Counted from the stretch's first letter, positions 1 to 12,853 are shown. The stretch: 64,000 nt of DNA from Amoebidium appalachense (GCA_963693365.1 CAVNZM010000006.1:3968001-4032000), one strand, 5' to 3'. Notes: generated by a model from the sequence alone, not told the origin. Numbers and translations are program-made.

Positions 1-1
1 C

Positions 2-1003
2 CTTCGCAAGAAGAAGAAGGAAGATCACAAGGAGTCTGCCGCCCCTTCCGAGTCTATCAGTTCGACCGGTGCCGCCGCCGCCGCGGCTGTTGGTGGCGCC
101 GCAGCGGCTGCGGCGGTTGCAAGCAGTGATTCGCCGGCGGCAGAGAAGAAACCAAAGAAGGGGGTTAAGTTTGACGCTGCAGCCGAGGACACGGGTGCGG
201 AGGAGAAACACACGGCAAAGAGCACGGAGGGGTTGAAGGTAGACCCTATGGCGGAAGATGAGGAAGCTGCAGCCGCCGCTGCCGCTACCACCACACCTGC
301 TCAAGAGGAAAAATCGGAGGAAAATAAGAAGGATGAAGCCCCCGCCGTGGGGGGTGATGAGACAGGAAAAGAGAAGGAGGGAACGGTGGAGAAGGAGAAA
401 GAAGAGGAGGAGGAGGAGGAGAAGGATACGCACAAGGCACATAGGTCCCATTCCCCACCACCACCAGCACCCGTTGAAGACGAAAAGACAGATGAACAGG
501 AGAAAGAAGAGGAAGAGAAAGAAGAAGAGAAACCGAAGGAAGAGGAAAAGGAGGAAAAGAAAGAGTCGCCCGACGTGGAACCATCACCCCCCCCGCCTGC
601 GGTAGAGGAGGTTAGTGCGTCGGGAAAAACGTCGGAGCAACCAAAAGAGAAGAAGGAGGAGGAGGAAGAAAAGAAGGGAGAGAAAAAGGAAGAGGTAGAG
701 ACCCCAACGGTGACAGAGCCGGCGGTTTCGGCGGCGGTGGTGACAGAGGTGGCAGCCGTGGTTGAAGAGAAAAAGGAGGAAGTGAAGGAGGCACAGAAAA
801 CGGAGAAAACGGAGGATGTTTCGAATGCTACAGAGAAAGACAGTGAGCCGCAAACACCAGCGGAGGAGGTGAAGGAGCCGGAAAAGGGACAGGAGAAGGA
901 CACGGTGGAGGAAAAGGTTGCACAGGCGGCAAAGCCGACGGCGGAGTCCATTACGGCCGGTGCACATGCTACTGCAGATGAAGTGGAGACTGAGACGAGT
1001 TGA
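2..1003 (+). CDS. Glu/Lys/Ala-rich disordered protein, C-terminal part (5' partial)
   Basis: The frame is open from the window edge (codon at 2-4) to TGA at 1001-1003, giving 333 codons, so the true start lies upstream. No folded domain is visible. The visible protein opens with a basic run (LRKKKKEDHK), then an Ala-rich block, then about 230 residues dominated by Glu and Lys with Pro and Ala-Thr-Val interludes. A KGVKFD string near residue 57 fits the RVxF-type docking motif for protein phosphatase 1, but such short motifs also occur by chance. The basic start could be the cytosolic flank of a membrane segment encoded upstream; that is inference. An AATAAA lies 157 nt after the stop. The opposite strand is also open here (Ser-rich), which is expected from GAG/GAA/AAG-rich codons. 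I do not recognise the family. Confidence 0.7.
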   Translation, partial: LRKKKKEDHKESAAPSESISSTGAAAAAAVGGAAAAAAVASSDSPAAEKKPKKGVKFDAAAEDTGAEEKHTAKSTEGLKVDPMAEDEEAAAAAAATTTPAQEEKSEENKKDEAPAVGGDETGKEKEGTVEKEKEEEEEEEKDTHKAHRSHSPPPPAPVEDEKTDEQEKEEEEKEEEKPKEEEKEEKKESPDVEPSPPPPAVEEVSASGKTSEQPKEKKEEEEEKKGEKKEEVETPTVTEPAVSAAVVTEVAAVVEEKKEEVKEAQKTEKTEDVSNATEKDSEPQTPAEEVKEPEKGQEKDTVEEKVAQAAKPTAESITAGAHATADEVETETS

Positions 1004-1159
1004 TTGGGGTTGTGATGAAATGTGTGGAGGGTATTTTGTGTGTTGGGGGGGGGGGGGGGGGGGGAGAGGGGGGGGGGGGGGGGATGTATGGACAACATAG
1101 CGGTGTGTTGTTGTGTGTGTTGAAGAGGGGGTGATGTGGTGGACGTGTGGGTGCTGTAT

Positions 1160-1165
1160 AATAAA
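1160..1165 (+). terminator. polyadenylation signal AATAAA for the Glu/Lys-rich gene
   Basis: A canonical AATAAA sits 157 nt downstream of the TGA at 1001-1003 and is followed by T-rich and GT-rich sequence, the usual arrangement at a eukaryotic 3' end. Confidence 0.5.
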
Positions 1166-1289
1166 TTTGGCGGGTGCTTGGTAATGAGAATATCTTAAAT
1201 TTTGATTTGTGGGTGATTAGTGTTGGTATGGGCTGAAGGTACCTCGGCATCATTATTTTTGGTATAGAAACTAGAACTATCTGCTGAAT

Positions 1290-1336
<47 letters not shown>

Positions 1337-1942
1337 TAAGGAGGGCTACACCACTTAGCTACGGCGGTTGCCCCGCTAAATCATTAGCATTGTTCTGTAT
1401 GTGAAACTGGGTTTCTGTTGCACGATTCTACATCATTTGATTGTTTTTAATGATTTGATTTGTGACTACCCCTTATTTAGACCCCATATAGTAGACTGAA
1501 TCTAGCGGTTGCGCAAAACAGGTATTTCATATAGCCGACCCCGATTTTCCGTTTATTTCCTTTGCTTGCTCGGCATTATCTTATTTTCGCCGGGATTGTT
1601 GAGTACGTCTGCCAGAACACAACCCTTTTCTTTTACATTTACCTTCTGATTTTCGTTTTTGTTTTGCTTTGTGATACCTTCCTATTCACTTTTTTGTTTC
1701 TTTTTTCCGTTTCATTTATTTTTCCGTTTCATTTTGACACCCTGGTAGTATTAGCTATGTGGGGTTAAGCCACGGGCAGGGACAGTGCCTCGTTGCGTTG
1801 TTGGGGTGGCGGTGGTGCCGTGCAACTAACTTACCGTAATATGAAACCCACACCACCATATTTTCGTCCTCTGAAGATATGCTATTACCCGTTCTAAGGC
1901 GGCGTGGTTAACTTCCCCCTTCCCCCCCCTCCCCCCCCCCCC

Positions 1943-1973
<31 letters not shown>

Positions 1974-2009
1974 ACACAGAGTCACACACACAAACACACA
2001 CACAGCCAA

Positions 2010-2312
2010 TTCCTCCAGCCCCGTCTCCTGAGTTCCTATTCATATTTTTCTTGCTTCTGCTTACTGCTGCAACTTTAACCCCCGGCCTTTCCCATTGCCC
2101 TTGCCTGTTGTACGTGTGCTCGCATGAGTAAACCCTGCAGGCTCGTCTTGAGTCGATCAAGACGGGTGACTAACTCGTGTTCAAGTGAAACAGTATCTGA
2201 GTTCATTCCTTGAGATGATCGCGGGTCTAAGCTTGAGTTTGGGTACTGTGGATGACTTGGACCGCGGCGCAAACACCTGAGGATCGGCTTTGCTTATTAT
2301 GCATACTCTTTG
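2010..2312 (+). repeat. dispersed poly(C)-associated repeat family, copy 1
   Basis: It shares with 44878-45225 the segment beginning CCCGTCTCCTGAGTTCC, the AACCCCCGGCCTTTC block, the AAGACGGGTGAC block, GTTCAAGTGAAACAGTA and the terminal TATGCATACTCTTT. The middle part is rearranged or diverged and the poly-C end is missing. It is one of at least five clear copies in the window, all in the same orientation. Confidence 0.75.
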
Positions 2313-3271
2313 AAACTTGTGTGCAATTACACCCCTATGCATATGTTTATGGTCATGTACCATACGTATAGTAGCTAAGCGAGGCCTAGGTACGGCCACT
2401 GGCTAGAACCAAAAGAACACAAAAAACAAACTATAGTATTGAGGGGGGGAAAGAATTGGTGGTGGTGGTGGTGGGGGGGGGGGGGGGGGGGAGCACACGT
2501 ACGGGGCCCGTGCAAGCAGAGTTTTTTCTTGTTAATGGACTTTAGTTAGATCGGAGTATCTGCAGAGGGTTAAAAACGGATATGTACACAGGACAAATGC
2601 CATAGAACAACGAGCACTTCGCTTAGATGGCTTCACCGGATATCCAACGAGATATACCAAATACGAAATTTCCTTCCAAAACTCCAGCGGCCCCGGGGTC
2701 AACAATCACTGAACTGTTCAAATGTAGGAGCAAGAGGCACTATAGTATACTTTTTAAAACTCGGCAAATAATAAAAGGAGTGGTACGCGTACGGTATAGC
2801 GGGTAAACGTGTGCTACAAGCCGAACAAGCAACTTAACATACTACATCGGCCCACTGGCAGGTGGTTTCCGTCGAAAATGTTATCAGAAGCCTTTAGTAG
2901 TACAGACACGGTTACGAAGGACATACAATAGCATAGGAGATCATGAATTATCGTACTGAGACGTAGGTTTCCTAATATGGAAAGGAATGCTACTCGCTAA
3001 CGGCCCAAACGGGCCGGTCTGCAAGAAAGCGCCTAAGAATTATGTAATAATATCAGCATATATATATTCAGTGCTGCGGTATATCCTTGCATACACTTAT
3101 CTTTCCTCAGAATATTAATTAACCCCAAATTTCAAGTGAGCCAAGCCTCGTTCTAATATGTGCCAAATTTGTCAGCTATCTGCAGATCCGAAAATAAAGG
3201 AGATATTTGCTGGCGAACAGATATATTAAATATTTTGGATACTAAGTTATTCTCCGTGAAGGAAATGACCA

Positions 3272-3870
3272 GTATGTGTATGTGTGTGCACGTGCATGCA
3301 CGTGTGCCTGTGTGCACGGCCACTCGCCACCTAGCTCAGTGCGTTCGTGTGTGCGTTCGGGGTGGGTGCCCACGTGCGTGCTGTGTGTGTGTGCAAGCCT
3401 GGGCACGAGCTCGAGTCACACCTGTGTATCAGATGATGCGAGTGACTGTCTTACTTCTGCTTTTCTGTTTTTGAGTTCCGGATCGGAGGTGTGTAGAGGA
3501 CACCTACACACATGTCACGACACATGCCACTGGATGCTGGTTATGTTGAGTGTGTGGTTGATGATCAGGCAAGTTCGGGTAAGTATGGCACTACATGCAT
3601 AGTAGTAGGTGTGTGCATGTGGTAACATGCGTGTGTAGGTGCGTGGCCGTATGTATATAGCACGTGTGTGCGTGCACGTGTCCATGTAATACGTGTGTGT
3701 GTGCGCGTGTAGATGCAATTGTGCATGTGTTTGTTTTACCGTGACGTGTGTGTATGCATGCATATGTGCGGTATGTGCGAGTGTGTGGGTGCCATGGCAT
3801 TGTGCATGTTTGTGTGTGTACAGGGTGTGTGTGTGTGTGTGTCACGTGTGTGTGTGTGTGTGTGTGTGTG

Positions 3871-3908
<38 letters not shown>

Positions 3909-3975
3909 CGTGCGCGCGCGCGCGCGTGCGTGCGTCGGTAGCCTCCCGTGCACACGTACACGTGACTGTGTGTGA
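3272..3975. repeat. degenerate (TG)n/(TGTGCG)n array
   Basis: About 700 bp of alternating pyrimidine-purine sequence, largely TG with interspersed CG and CATG. The purest parts are at 3823-3930, including a short CGCGCGCG block near 3912. Long open frames across it (Cys-Val or His-Thr repeats) are translations of the repeat. Confidence 0.85.
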
Positions 3976-4011
3976 GGGCCCAACCACATAGGCTGATATC
4001 AACCTGCTCGG

Positions 4012-4443
4012 AGCAGAATTATTCTGCAAAAAGCAGAATTATTCTGCTATAAGCAGAATTATTCAGCAAACGCAGAATAATGATGCAAAAGCACTGAGAA
4101 TCAATGTAGAAAGCAGAATCAATCTGCTATAAGCAGAATCAATCTGCTGAAAGCAGAATTATTCTGCTAAAAGCAGAAATATATCATCTGAGACAAGCAG
4201 AATTGTTCTGCTATAAGCAGAATTTTTCTGTTCAGCCTGACTGAGTGTCAGGAGCAGAATAACTTTGCTTTTTGCGGAATGATCTGCTAAAAGCAGCGTA
4301 GTTCGAATTCTGCATGAAGCAGAATAATTCTGCCACAAGCAGGGTGATTCTGCTTTTGCGGAATAATTCTGCTAAAAGCAGAATAATTCTGTTACTTGAA
4401 GCAGAGTGATTCTTAGTAAAAAAGCTAAATAGTTCTGCTTTTG
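4012..4443. repeat. array of palindromic GCAGAAT-N-ATTCTGC units
   Basis: Roughly twenty imperfect units built on GCAGAATTATTCTGC, separated by short A-rich linkers such as TATAA or AAAA, giving a period near 20 bp in the best part. Each unit is a near-perfect inverted repeat, so either strand or its RNA could form serial hairpins. A related array lies at 29500-29850. Confidence 0.85.
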
Positions 4444-4783
4444 CACAATGATCATTACGTAGTATGGTGTGTGTTTGTGTGTACAACTTATAGTACTACT
4501 GCCTAACTAAATAGGCTACAACACATAATCTAGTAGTGACGATACCCAGTATACACTGAGCATATGCATGCCACAGTGCATGGCCAGTTTGATAACACAG
4601 TCACCTTGGGGGGATTCTTTTTTGTTCGGTACATTTGATGGCGTACTGCATATTGAATGAGCTTAATCAGCTAATAATAATAGCTGCATGCGCATCATGC
4701 CAGATCCCGCGCGCTGTCCCAGCCCTTCTCCCATTTTGCAGGTCTCCCCCAACCACCCTCCCCCCCATGCCCCAAAACGTGCA

Positions 4784-4866
4784 CACACACACACACACAC
4801 ACATACGCACACACACACACACATGCCCATATACATACATGTGTACACACACACCGGCACACAAAC
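4784..4866. repeat. (AC)n microsatellite with interruptions
   Basis: AC dinucleotides broken by ACGC, ATAC and ATGC steps; no coding signal. Confidence 0.8.
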
Positions 4867-5485
4867 ACAACATACGTGAGGGCGTGCACTTTCTCCGTGC
4901 ATCCACATGTCGACTCAAAATGTGCAAGAGCACCAGGCCAATCACATTTGAATTTTCGTAGAAATTATGTTACGAATACGAAACCAATGAACTTGCAAGT
5001 TTTCCTTTATTATGCATTCCACATGGCCTGAGCCACGAGCCACAGGGCATGTTAGGTAGGCTGTCACTGGTGAGCAGGCGAACTCCCACGCATTTCCAAA
5101 AATAGGCCTGCCACGACCATGTTGCAAATGCAAACAGGCGGTGGCCTTGTATTTAGCCTGTAATGCTCAAGCATAACAAGTACTTTTGCTTCTGGCATTC
5201 ATTTTGGCCTCCTAATAGTAATACAACAGCTGTGATCATCGGATCTTCGAATTCGAGGAATTTGAGATAAAATGCTGTCCCGCATTGTGATTGGTCGTCA
5301 TTTCGTCCTCTTACAAGATGAAATTTCTTCGAATCTGCCTAACCTTCCTCCTTCGAACCCTGCCACGGGGCCCCGGCTCGTCGCTGGACATAAATGTGAA
5401 GCTAGTGGGGAGGGAAGAGGGGGGAGGGGGCGGGGAAGGAGTGATAAGAGAATGGGAAATAGAGGAAGGGAGGAAGGGGACAGAG

Positions 5486-6090
<605 letters not shown>

Positions 6091-6585
6091 GTGAAAAGAG
6101 TACCGATCACGAGAAGAAGAGGTTCACTTTTTCAATTATTACATTGTAGAGCTTTTATGATGATAATACACTTGTATCGGTAGTAGATAATATTTTTTAT
6201 CGTGAGTATACTGCAGTATGTTCACTACATGCGAGTTTCGTTCGGAAACAGCACGCATCGCCGATTCGCCAGGCCCATGTTGCGAAGTGGAGGTAGTGGT
6301 GTAGGGACCTCTACCTTACTCGTTATTAATCCAGGGATTTGTGTAACTAGGCGATATGATTGGCCACTTCCAAATATTGGAATCAACGTTCTATTTCGCC
6401 ACGTTTCTTTTATCGGTTTTTTTTAAGCCGGAGACACCCGCATTCCACCCAAAAACGACGGGTGGTGTTACGAAGGCCCACATTCAACTAGATCGATGGC
6501 ATGCTTAATGGAATGCGGTATGTGAAAAAGACGGATTTGCTTTACACGATAACCGGTCAATCGTTAACATTTCTGGAATAGATCT

Positions 6586-6750
6586 ACCCAATCGCAACGC
6601 TAATTAGGTGATAACGAGGGTAAGCTAAGCCAATCAGGCAGCAACCGACCTTGACCAGTACCGAAAGCATTTTATCTACTTGAGCCCACCAGTGCATAAA
6701 CATGGACCAATCGACCCAATCGGAGCATACTTTTGGTGTCAAAATGATTG
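6586..6750 (+). promoter_or_regulatory. cluster of CCAAT boxes upstream of the protease gene
   Basis: CCAAT or its complement ATTGG occurs about five times in 165 bp (near 6588, 6630, 6706, 6715 and 6747), 320-480 bp before the protease ATG. CCAAT boxes are NF-Y sites in eukaryotes. No TATA element is obvious, so this is only a candidate upstream promoter region. Confidence 0.25.
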
Positions 6751-7068
6751 GACAGAACTTGTAAGACATAAGAACCGTACACCACCACCTGGCATGATTT
6801 TCGCGAGTGGTCAAAATCTTACAGTTAGTGAGAGAAACAATATTCCAGAATTCATGGCATATCATTCTGGGGGTTTACGCATATCATACTTTCCTACACC
6901 ACCACCTGAACCGTTCGCAACGTCCGCCAGCTGTCGCATACGGCGGCGTCTGGCATTCCTTTCTTATGCGAGGACAAACCGGATAACAAACATGCAAACA
7001 GCAACAATGGCCACAGTTTTTGTGACACAAACGGAAGTCTCGGAATAACTATAGGCAAAACAAGCAGA

Positions 7069-7971
7069 ATGAAACACAGACCGCAAGAAACTTTTTTTTA
7101 TGGCCGCTATTTTCAGACTCTTGCACTCATTTACACGTGCCTTTCCGCCGTTACTACGGCCCTACCATCCAGTCCATCTACACGTCACTCTCCGGCAACC
7201 ACTGAACAACCCGATGTTCTAACTCCCCAACCTCGCATCTTTGGTGGGGAGACGGCTGAAGAAAAGGTACCTTGGATGGTATCTCTGCAACGAACCACCG
7301 GAGAACATTATTGCGGTGGCTCACTTATTGCACCCTCATGGGTACTTACCGCGGCCCACTGCTTACTGAAAATTGGTGACCGGGTGGTCGTGGGTGCGTC
7401 ATCGCTCCAAGACCTTGAGATGCAGGATGATGTTGAAGTGCGTGGCGTAAAAGCGATATTTCGACACGAAAAATACATCTATGATAACGACATACTGCTG
7501 GTGCAGCTAGACAGCCCGGTAAATGCAGAGGTCATTCGGTTGAAATCGGGCCGCAAACTTGCGCAAAACGCCGAGTTCACCGCATATGGGTATGGCATGT
7601 TGGTCGACTGGCCGAAGAAGAAAGAAAAGAAGAGCAAGGCACTCCAAAAGGTAACACTCCAGCCCGTCTCCCCCCTCGTATGTCACAACGAGGGCGGGTA
7701 TATTGTCAAACCCGGCACACAATTTTGCGCTGGTGGTGTTGAAAAGGACGTGTGTAAGGGGGACAGCGGCAGCCCGCTATTTTTAGAGTCCCGAGGCGGT
7801 GGAGCCTGCCAGGTGGGGTTGGTGAGTTTGGGATCTGCATGTTCGGAGACACCCCCTGGAGAAAAGCCTTATTTGAAAATGACGGTGTATACACATGTTC
7901 CAGCATTCATTAAGTGGGTCCGCTCGCAGATGAAAAGTGCGGAAAAATCGGCGAAAATCATTACTTGTTAA
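7069..7971 (+). CDS. secreted trypsin-like serine protease (S1 family), intronless
   Basis: The 300-aa product is a chymotrypsin-fold endopeptidase precursor. A hydrophobic segment at residues 14-31 should act as signal peptide or signal anchor. A Thr/Ser/Pro-rich propeptide follows, and the activation site is R56|IFGG. The catalytic triad is complete: H97 in LTAAHC, D141 in DNDILL, S233 in CKGDSGSP. D227 sits six residues before S233, the trypsin S1-pocket position, so cleavage after Lys/Arg is expected. The 216-equivalent Gly is present (VSLGSAC). An oddity is Ser in place of the second Gly of the usual GDSGGP. The insert PKKKEKKSK (182-190) is a basic surface loop. Unlike its multi-exon neighbours it has no intron. 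The ATG has A at -3. The natural substrate is unknown. Confidence 0.9.
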   Translation: MKHRPQETFFYGRYFQTLALIYTCLSAVTTALPSSPSTRHSPATTEQPDVLTPQPRIFGGETAEEKVPWMVSLQRTTGEHYCGGSLIAPSWVLTAAHCLLKIGDRVVVGASSLQDLEMQDDVEVRGVKAIFRHEKYIYDNDILLVQLDSPVNAEVIRLKSGRKLAQNAEFTAYGYGMLVDWPKKKEKKSKALQKVTLQPVSPLVCHNEGGYIVKPGTQFCAGGVEKDVCKGDSGSPLFLESRGGGACQVGLVSLGSACSETPPGEKPYLKMTVYTHVPAFIKWVRSQMKSAEKSAKIITC

Positions 7972-10920
7972 AATGTAAACTAGGTGTATGCATTAATAGG
8001 TCCTCGTAAGTTGGCGGCCTCAGTTGGTGGAGGATATGCGAGCGGTATGTAGTAGTGTAGCGAAATATAGGAGGGGTTTTAGGTCAGGTTAGTGACCTCT
8101 AACCCAAGCCGCGTAAATATATAGTATAAAACTTTGGAAGTTCTTGCGCCAAACCTGTGTGCATGATCACACGTCTACAGTTGAGGAGTCTGTTTTAGTA
8201 CTCTCCGCATAAATAAGTTGCGTATGTATTTAAGCCCGACGCCTTCTTTTCTTTTTGTATGTAAAGCAATTCCTATGAGAAACGCCTGAGGGGTTCCTTC
8301 AGGCCCAAAACGAGATAATAATAAAAACCAAAGACAAATTTAACCACCGCGACTAGCGCTCACGTTTGAAAGGGTCATCGTGCAATAAACACTCGGTGTA
8401 ACGTCGGCGCACCACACTGACAAGCACCCACATAACGTTATAACCTCCCAATCACCAGATGATACACCCACCCACTAGTTCCCCTCGTTTCTTTCCCCAC
8501 CCTCCACACCCACTACACTACCATCACCCGAATAGGCCCACACACACGTGCACACACACACAGGCAGCGAGAAAGCCACACGCCCATCTTGCACTGTGCT
8601 AGTGTGTGCACAAGTACACACGTGACACGTACGAGCGTGTTAATTGCATCACACTAACAACGCCCAATACTTCACATACACTGTATACCATGCAGTTGAC
8701 AGCTGACTTGATGATCTATGAGAGCGCCACTACGTCTCCCTCGCCCTCCCCTTCCCCTCCCTCCCTCCCCTCCCTCCCCTCCCCCCACCTCCCCCGGGCA
8801 CACACACACACGGCAAGAGGGGGGGGGGGGGGGGGGGGGGGGGGGCAGGGGGCATTCTTAAGGGGAAGGGTGGAGGTCCTATGAAAATGGGAACAACACA
8901 CAAACGACAGGTCTGCATTGCCTGGCAGATTTAGCCGACTTTCGGGATCAGATGCCCTGAATGCATGTTTTTGATCTTTCACTGCCGGTTACGGAGCTTG
9001 AGTTGTGAGCGTAGGGATACCACTAAAAAACGTGCACGCCATAAACACAGCGGGGAAACGTAATCTTGCTCTGTATAATCTCACATCAGCCGAACAAGCC
9101 CGGATGGGAGATCATTTAGTAAGCCACAAGCCGAGGGTTGTTCATATGACCATGTTTTTACCTTCATATGAAAGTTTTCAAATTTTTCTGGCGGTGCAAG
9201 GCTCATCAGCTCCAACTCGATCAGCCATTTTTATGCCCAATATGGCATAGCACTGCCTTTCTGTCAAACTTTCCATTTATCAAATTTTCCTTTTCGGTCC
9301 ATTTTTTTAAGTGTCTGAAGTTCACACGCCCTCTGTTTTTATATGAACACGCTCTTTGCAGCTGTGTATCACAAGCTCCTTATCCGCCGGTCTTCCTCCT
9401 CCGGGGCCTTCATTGGGACCTCCCCATGATGTGGACAATTGCGGGGGAGGGGGGGGGGGGGGGGGGGGGGGGGGAGGGGGGGAGGGGGGGGGGGGGGGGG
9501 TTGTGGTCGGGGGGCGGGGGGGAAGCATTCGAATGTTTCTTTTGCCAGAAATTGACTACGCCTTTGCACCATCACTGTTACGCGTAACGAACCCTAATTT
9601 TCTTAACACACGTCGTGGCCGATGTCCCCAACCCACGCGCCACACCGCATGATGCCGAACTGCCCGTGTAGACGACTATAAGTTGCTCAAGAATCCTCGG
9701 AACCCTTTAATATTCAGATTATGGTGTTCCTATCATGATCATGTGCACCCTCCTGCGAAGTTTCCGGCGAATCCAGGCTCCTCTAGTCTCCAAGGCTACT
9801 AGACCCACTGGCTTACGTAAGTGGCCGGGCACTACTATGTCGCCTGAACATACAACTTGGAAAAACAAGGTATGTTGAGCCGCCGGGCCGCAGGCCCGCG
9901 CAGGGGGGCAGTCATGACTCAAAATGACTGAAGGCTCCTCACCGGCAATGTTTATTTTCGGTGGAGCTGGCTACGCCAATCAAATGCACGTATACCTGTG
10001 GTCGAAATCTCGCCACAGCTGCTAAAGTGCCTTGGATACATGAATCATATGGCTGTAAAGATTCATGATTAGATTGTTTTAGAGGCATAAAGGCTCTATA
10101 AGTATATGTTTGTGTCTTTGAGAAAGATAAAAGTTATGTGACGCTTCGTAAACAGCTAGGATCAGTGTACCATATATTGGGTGGATAATAATGGATGGGT
10201 TTAATTCGATAAACATCATGTTACATATTTGACCACTAACAAGCCTGAACAATGATTGGTGTGTTTTGAACCAACTAAACCCCTTTGAGTTGAATGGGCC
10301 CCTACCGTAAGGAGATGTAAATCTAAGAAATTACTGAGCGAATTTCAAATTCTTGGATTTTGGGAGGGGTCGAAGAGTCTATGGTGTATGCTGCCGCAGC
10401 CTCAGACAAAACTCCATGTGATCACAGCCTTGTATTATTTTCATATTAGCCCAAATGATTGACATGTATAGCATGTGAACGGTTTTAAATTGTAGTTCCT
10501 GTGCGTTTAAGTCAGATCATCTGCATCCTCTTTCAGCAGCGGGAATGACCCGCGGCTAAGCTTACACTCCAACTGATGATGCATATGAGCATGAGTTCCA
10601 CTGCGAATGCTCTCTAAAATTTAAAGACCTTCAATGCTGGTATTTGTGGTCCTTACTTTCGCCTAGAATAAGTATTTCAACCTTAATAGCTCAGCATGGA
10701 TATGGGTGTCGTGTGTCTTTTTTACGTCTAGTAGGGGACAGCACATTTACCTTCGATGCTGCTACCTGTAGGCCCGAGGAGATCTTACGTGTTTGGCCCA
10801 GATCCCTACTAAAGCTTCAAGAAGTCTCCTAAGCATACAAACAGGGTAGAACCTAACCATATAGACATGTTCTTTAAATTTATACAGTAAAATACAGATA
10901 CTTATCATAGTGATTAGAAG
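7972..10920. other. intergenic region between protease and RGS genes
   Basis: It contains the protease 3' flank, a CT/poly-G block at 8733-8852 and interrupted poly-G at 9441-9517. The rest, especially 9520-10900, is AT-moderate unique-looking sequence. Its open frames are short, lack recognisable motifs and are mostly repeat-driven. No gene is supported. Confidence 0.55.
8320..8325 (+). terminator. polyadenylation signal AATAAA for the protease gene
   Basis: AATAAA lies 349 nt after the protease stop. Just upstream (8284-8302) is an imperfect inverted repeat, CCTGAGG...CCTTCAGG, that could form a small hairpin in the 3' UTR. Confidence 0.45.
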
Positions 10921-12678
10921 ATGGCACAACGATCAACTACAGACATCCTCACAAACTCGCGTTTCGACGAAACTTGGCAGGGCAATGCCATTTACAGAGC
11001 TCAGGCACCCGGGGCGTTGCACTGGACCCGCTCGGCAGTGTACAGGCCAGGAGATATAAATAGAATCAAAAGGAGAAACAGCGATAGCAGTGTCTCTTTA
11101 AAGATCGCTAATTTGGAAGATGACGAAGACATCGTTAACGGAACTTCCAAAGGCCACGAGGGAAGCGTGACGTCCATAACATCCACCTGGACAAAACTAA
11201 AACGCAAGTCTTTGGAAGAGATTCACAGCGTGAAAAGCAGATTCCAGGCATCGAACCAAACGAACAGTCCACTCGCTCGTTCTCCGGGAACTTCACGGCG
11301 CAGCAGCTCCAAAACAATCCTCCCAAACATCAATTTACGCAAAAAATCATCAGATTGGCACTCCCCTGAGGTGCACCTAAGTGACGATGAATCGGGTACG
11401 GCGAGACCGAAGCTCGTTGTGAAAAAGGACTCAAAGGAGAAAACAAGGCCAATGCTAGGCTGCCCCGAGTCAGCAAAATCCCTCAGCCAGCCCACGTCAC
11501 GAAAGGGTTCCCTCGCATCGCTACTGCAAGAGGCTGTGTCCGCAGGTCAGGGGTGTTTCCCCCTAAACCGCACAGGGAGCGCTGAAAATTTCAACGTTTA
11601 TAAATGGCCGAGTCATATTCCTCCCCCTGCCACACCGACTCCATCCCCACCCTTGTCTAACCCGAGTAACCTGTCGCCTGCACCTTCGATTACTGCCCAC
11701 CACCACCCGATAGGAAAACGCTCATCGAATTTGAACCCAAATTTCGATTATAGGGGGGCTCTAGAGCGGCAAAGGTCAATTTACGCCACCAGGGATGTGG
11801 GGAATCCGAATGTACCGGTGTTGAGACGCATTCTAACGGGGAGGAATAAGGTGGAGAGGCAGCTGTATGAAGAGTTTATTGCTATGGAATATAACCAGGT
11901 ATAGCACGATTGGACCCCCCCCCCCTTCCCCCCCGATAACACAGAAACACATGTACACACGACAAAAGCTCACACACCCACACGTACACAGACACACACT
12001 TATCCACATACACACACACACACACACGCACACAACTAATCACGCAAAAAACACTTCGACCTCTGCACCTCCTCCCTCTCCAAACACTCCTTCTTCCCCT
12101 CCCACAAGCCGAACCCTCCCCCCCCTCCCCCCTTCCTGCCCCCCTCCCTGCCCTCTTCCCCCCCCCTCCTTCCCCCCCCCCCCCCCTCCGCCCCCCCCCC
12201 CCACACACACACACACACTACACCAGACCCTCGATTTCACTATCGCCACCACAACCACTCAGCCACACCCTTATTTCCACCTCGCCCCCCCCCACCCCGC
12301 ACCCCAGAAAGCACACACAGATACACACGCACACACGCCACGCACTGACACCGTGCCCTCAGGCACATACATACACACACACAGCATCCTCCCCCCCCAC
12401 TCCCCCCCCCACCCACCTCACCCCATACTCCCCCCTCCCGGCCCCCCGCGGATACGGACAGATTTAGGACTTGATATTGGCTTCATTCTTGCCTAGATCA
12501 GTTCAGTTCACTCTACTCACCTTCTCTCCTTTTACAATCGACCTTCTCAACCGCTGAATGTCCCTCGCACATCTACTCCGTACACATACACACAAACCTC
12601 AAAATAGACAGCGGCGATGTACATAGCATATGACTGTGTGTGTGGGAGGCAATGTGTGTGTATGTGTGTGTGTGGGGG

Positions 12679-12709
<31 letters not shown>

Positions 12710-12807
12710 AGGGGGGGGGGGGGTAATATTTCTTCAGTGCTTTTTTTGCACCACCTTTTAACACACGTCGTGACGCACATATCGCACCAAATGTCCCACA
12801 ATCATGT

Positions 12808-12853
<46 letters not shown>

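Noticed and set aside
301-1098. 265-aa Ser-rich minus-strand frame opposite the Glu/Lys-rich gene
   Set aside because: Antisense of GAG/GAA/AAG codons reads CTC/TTC/CTT without stops. The plus frame has an Ala/Glu/Lys pattern, a clean stop and a poly(A) signal.
4012-4443. CRISPR-like look of the GCAGAAT array
   Set aside because: Units are 15-bp palindromes with 4-7 bp A-rich linkers rather than unique spacers, and the DNA is eukaryotic.
6680-7048. 122-aa ORF just before the protease
   Set aside because: It has no recognisable motif, is in a different frame from the protease and overlaps the CCAAT-rich presumptive promoter.
9441-9517. Long G/C homopolymers as sequencing or assembly gaps
   Set aside because: They occur throughout at varied lengths, with interruptions, inside introns whose flanking exons join in phase. 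Exact lengths may still be inaccurate.
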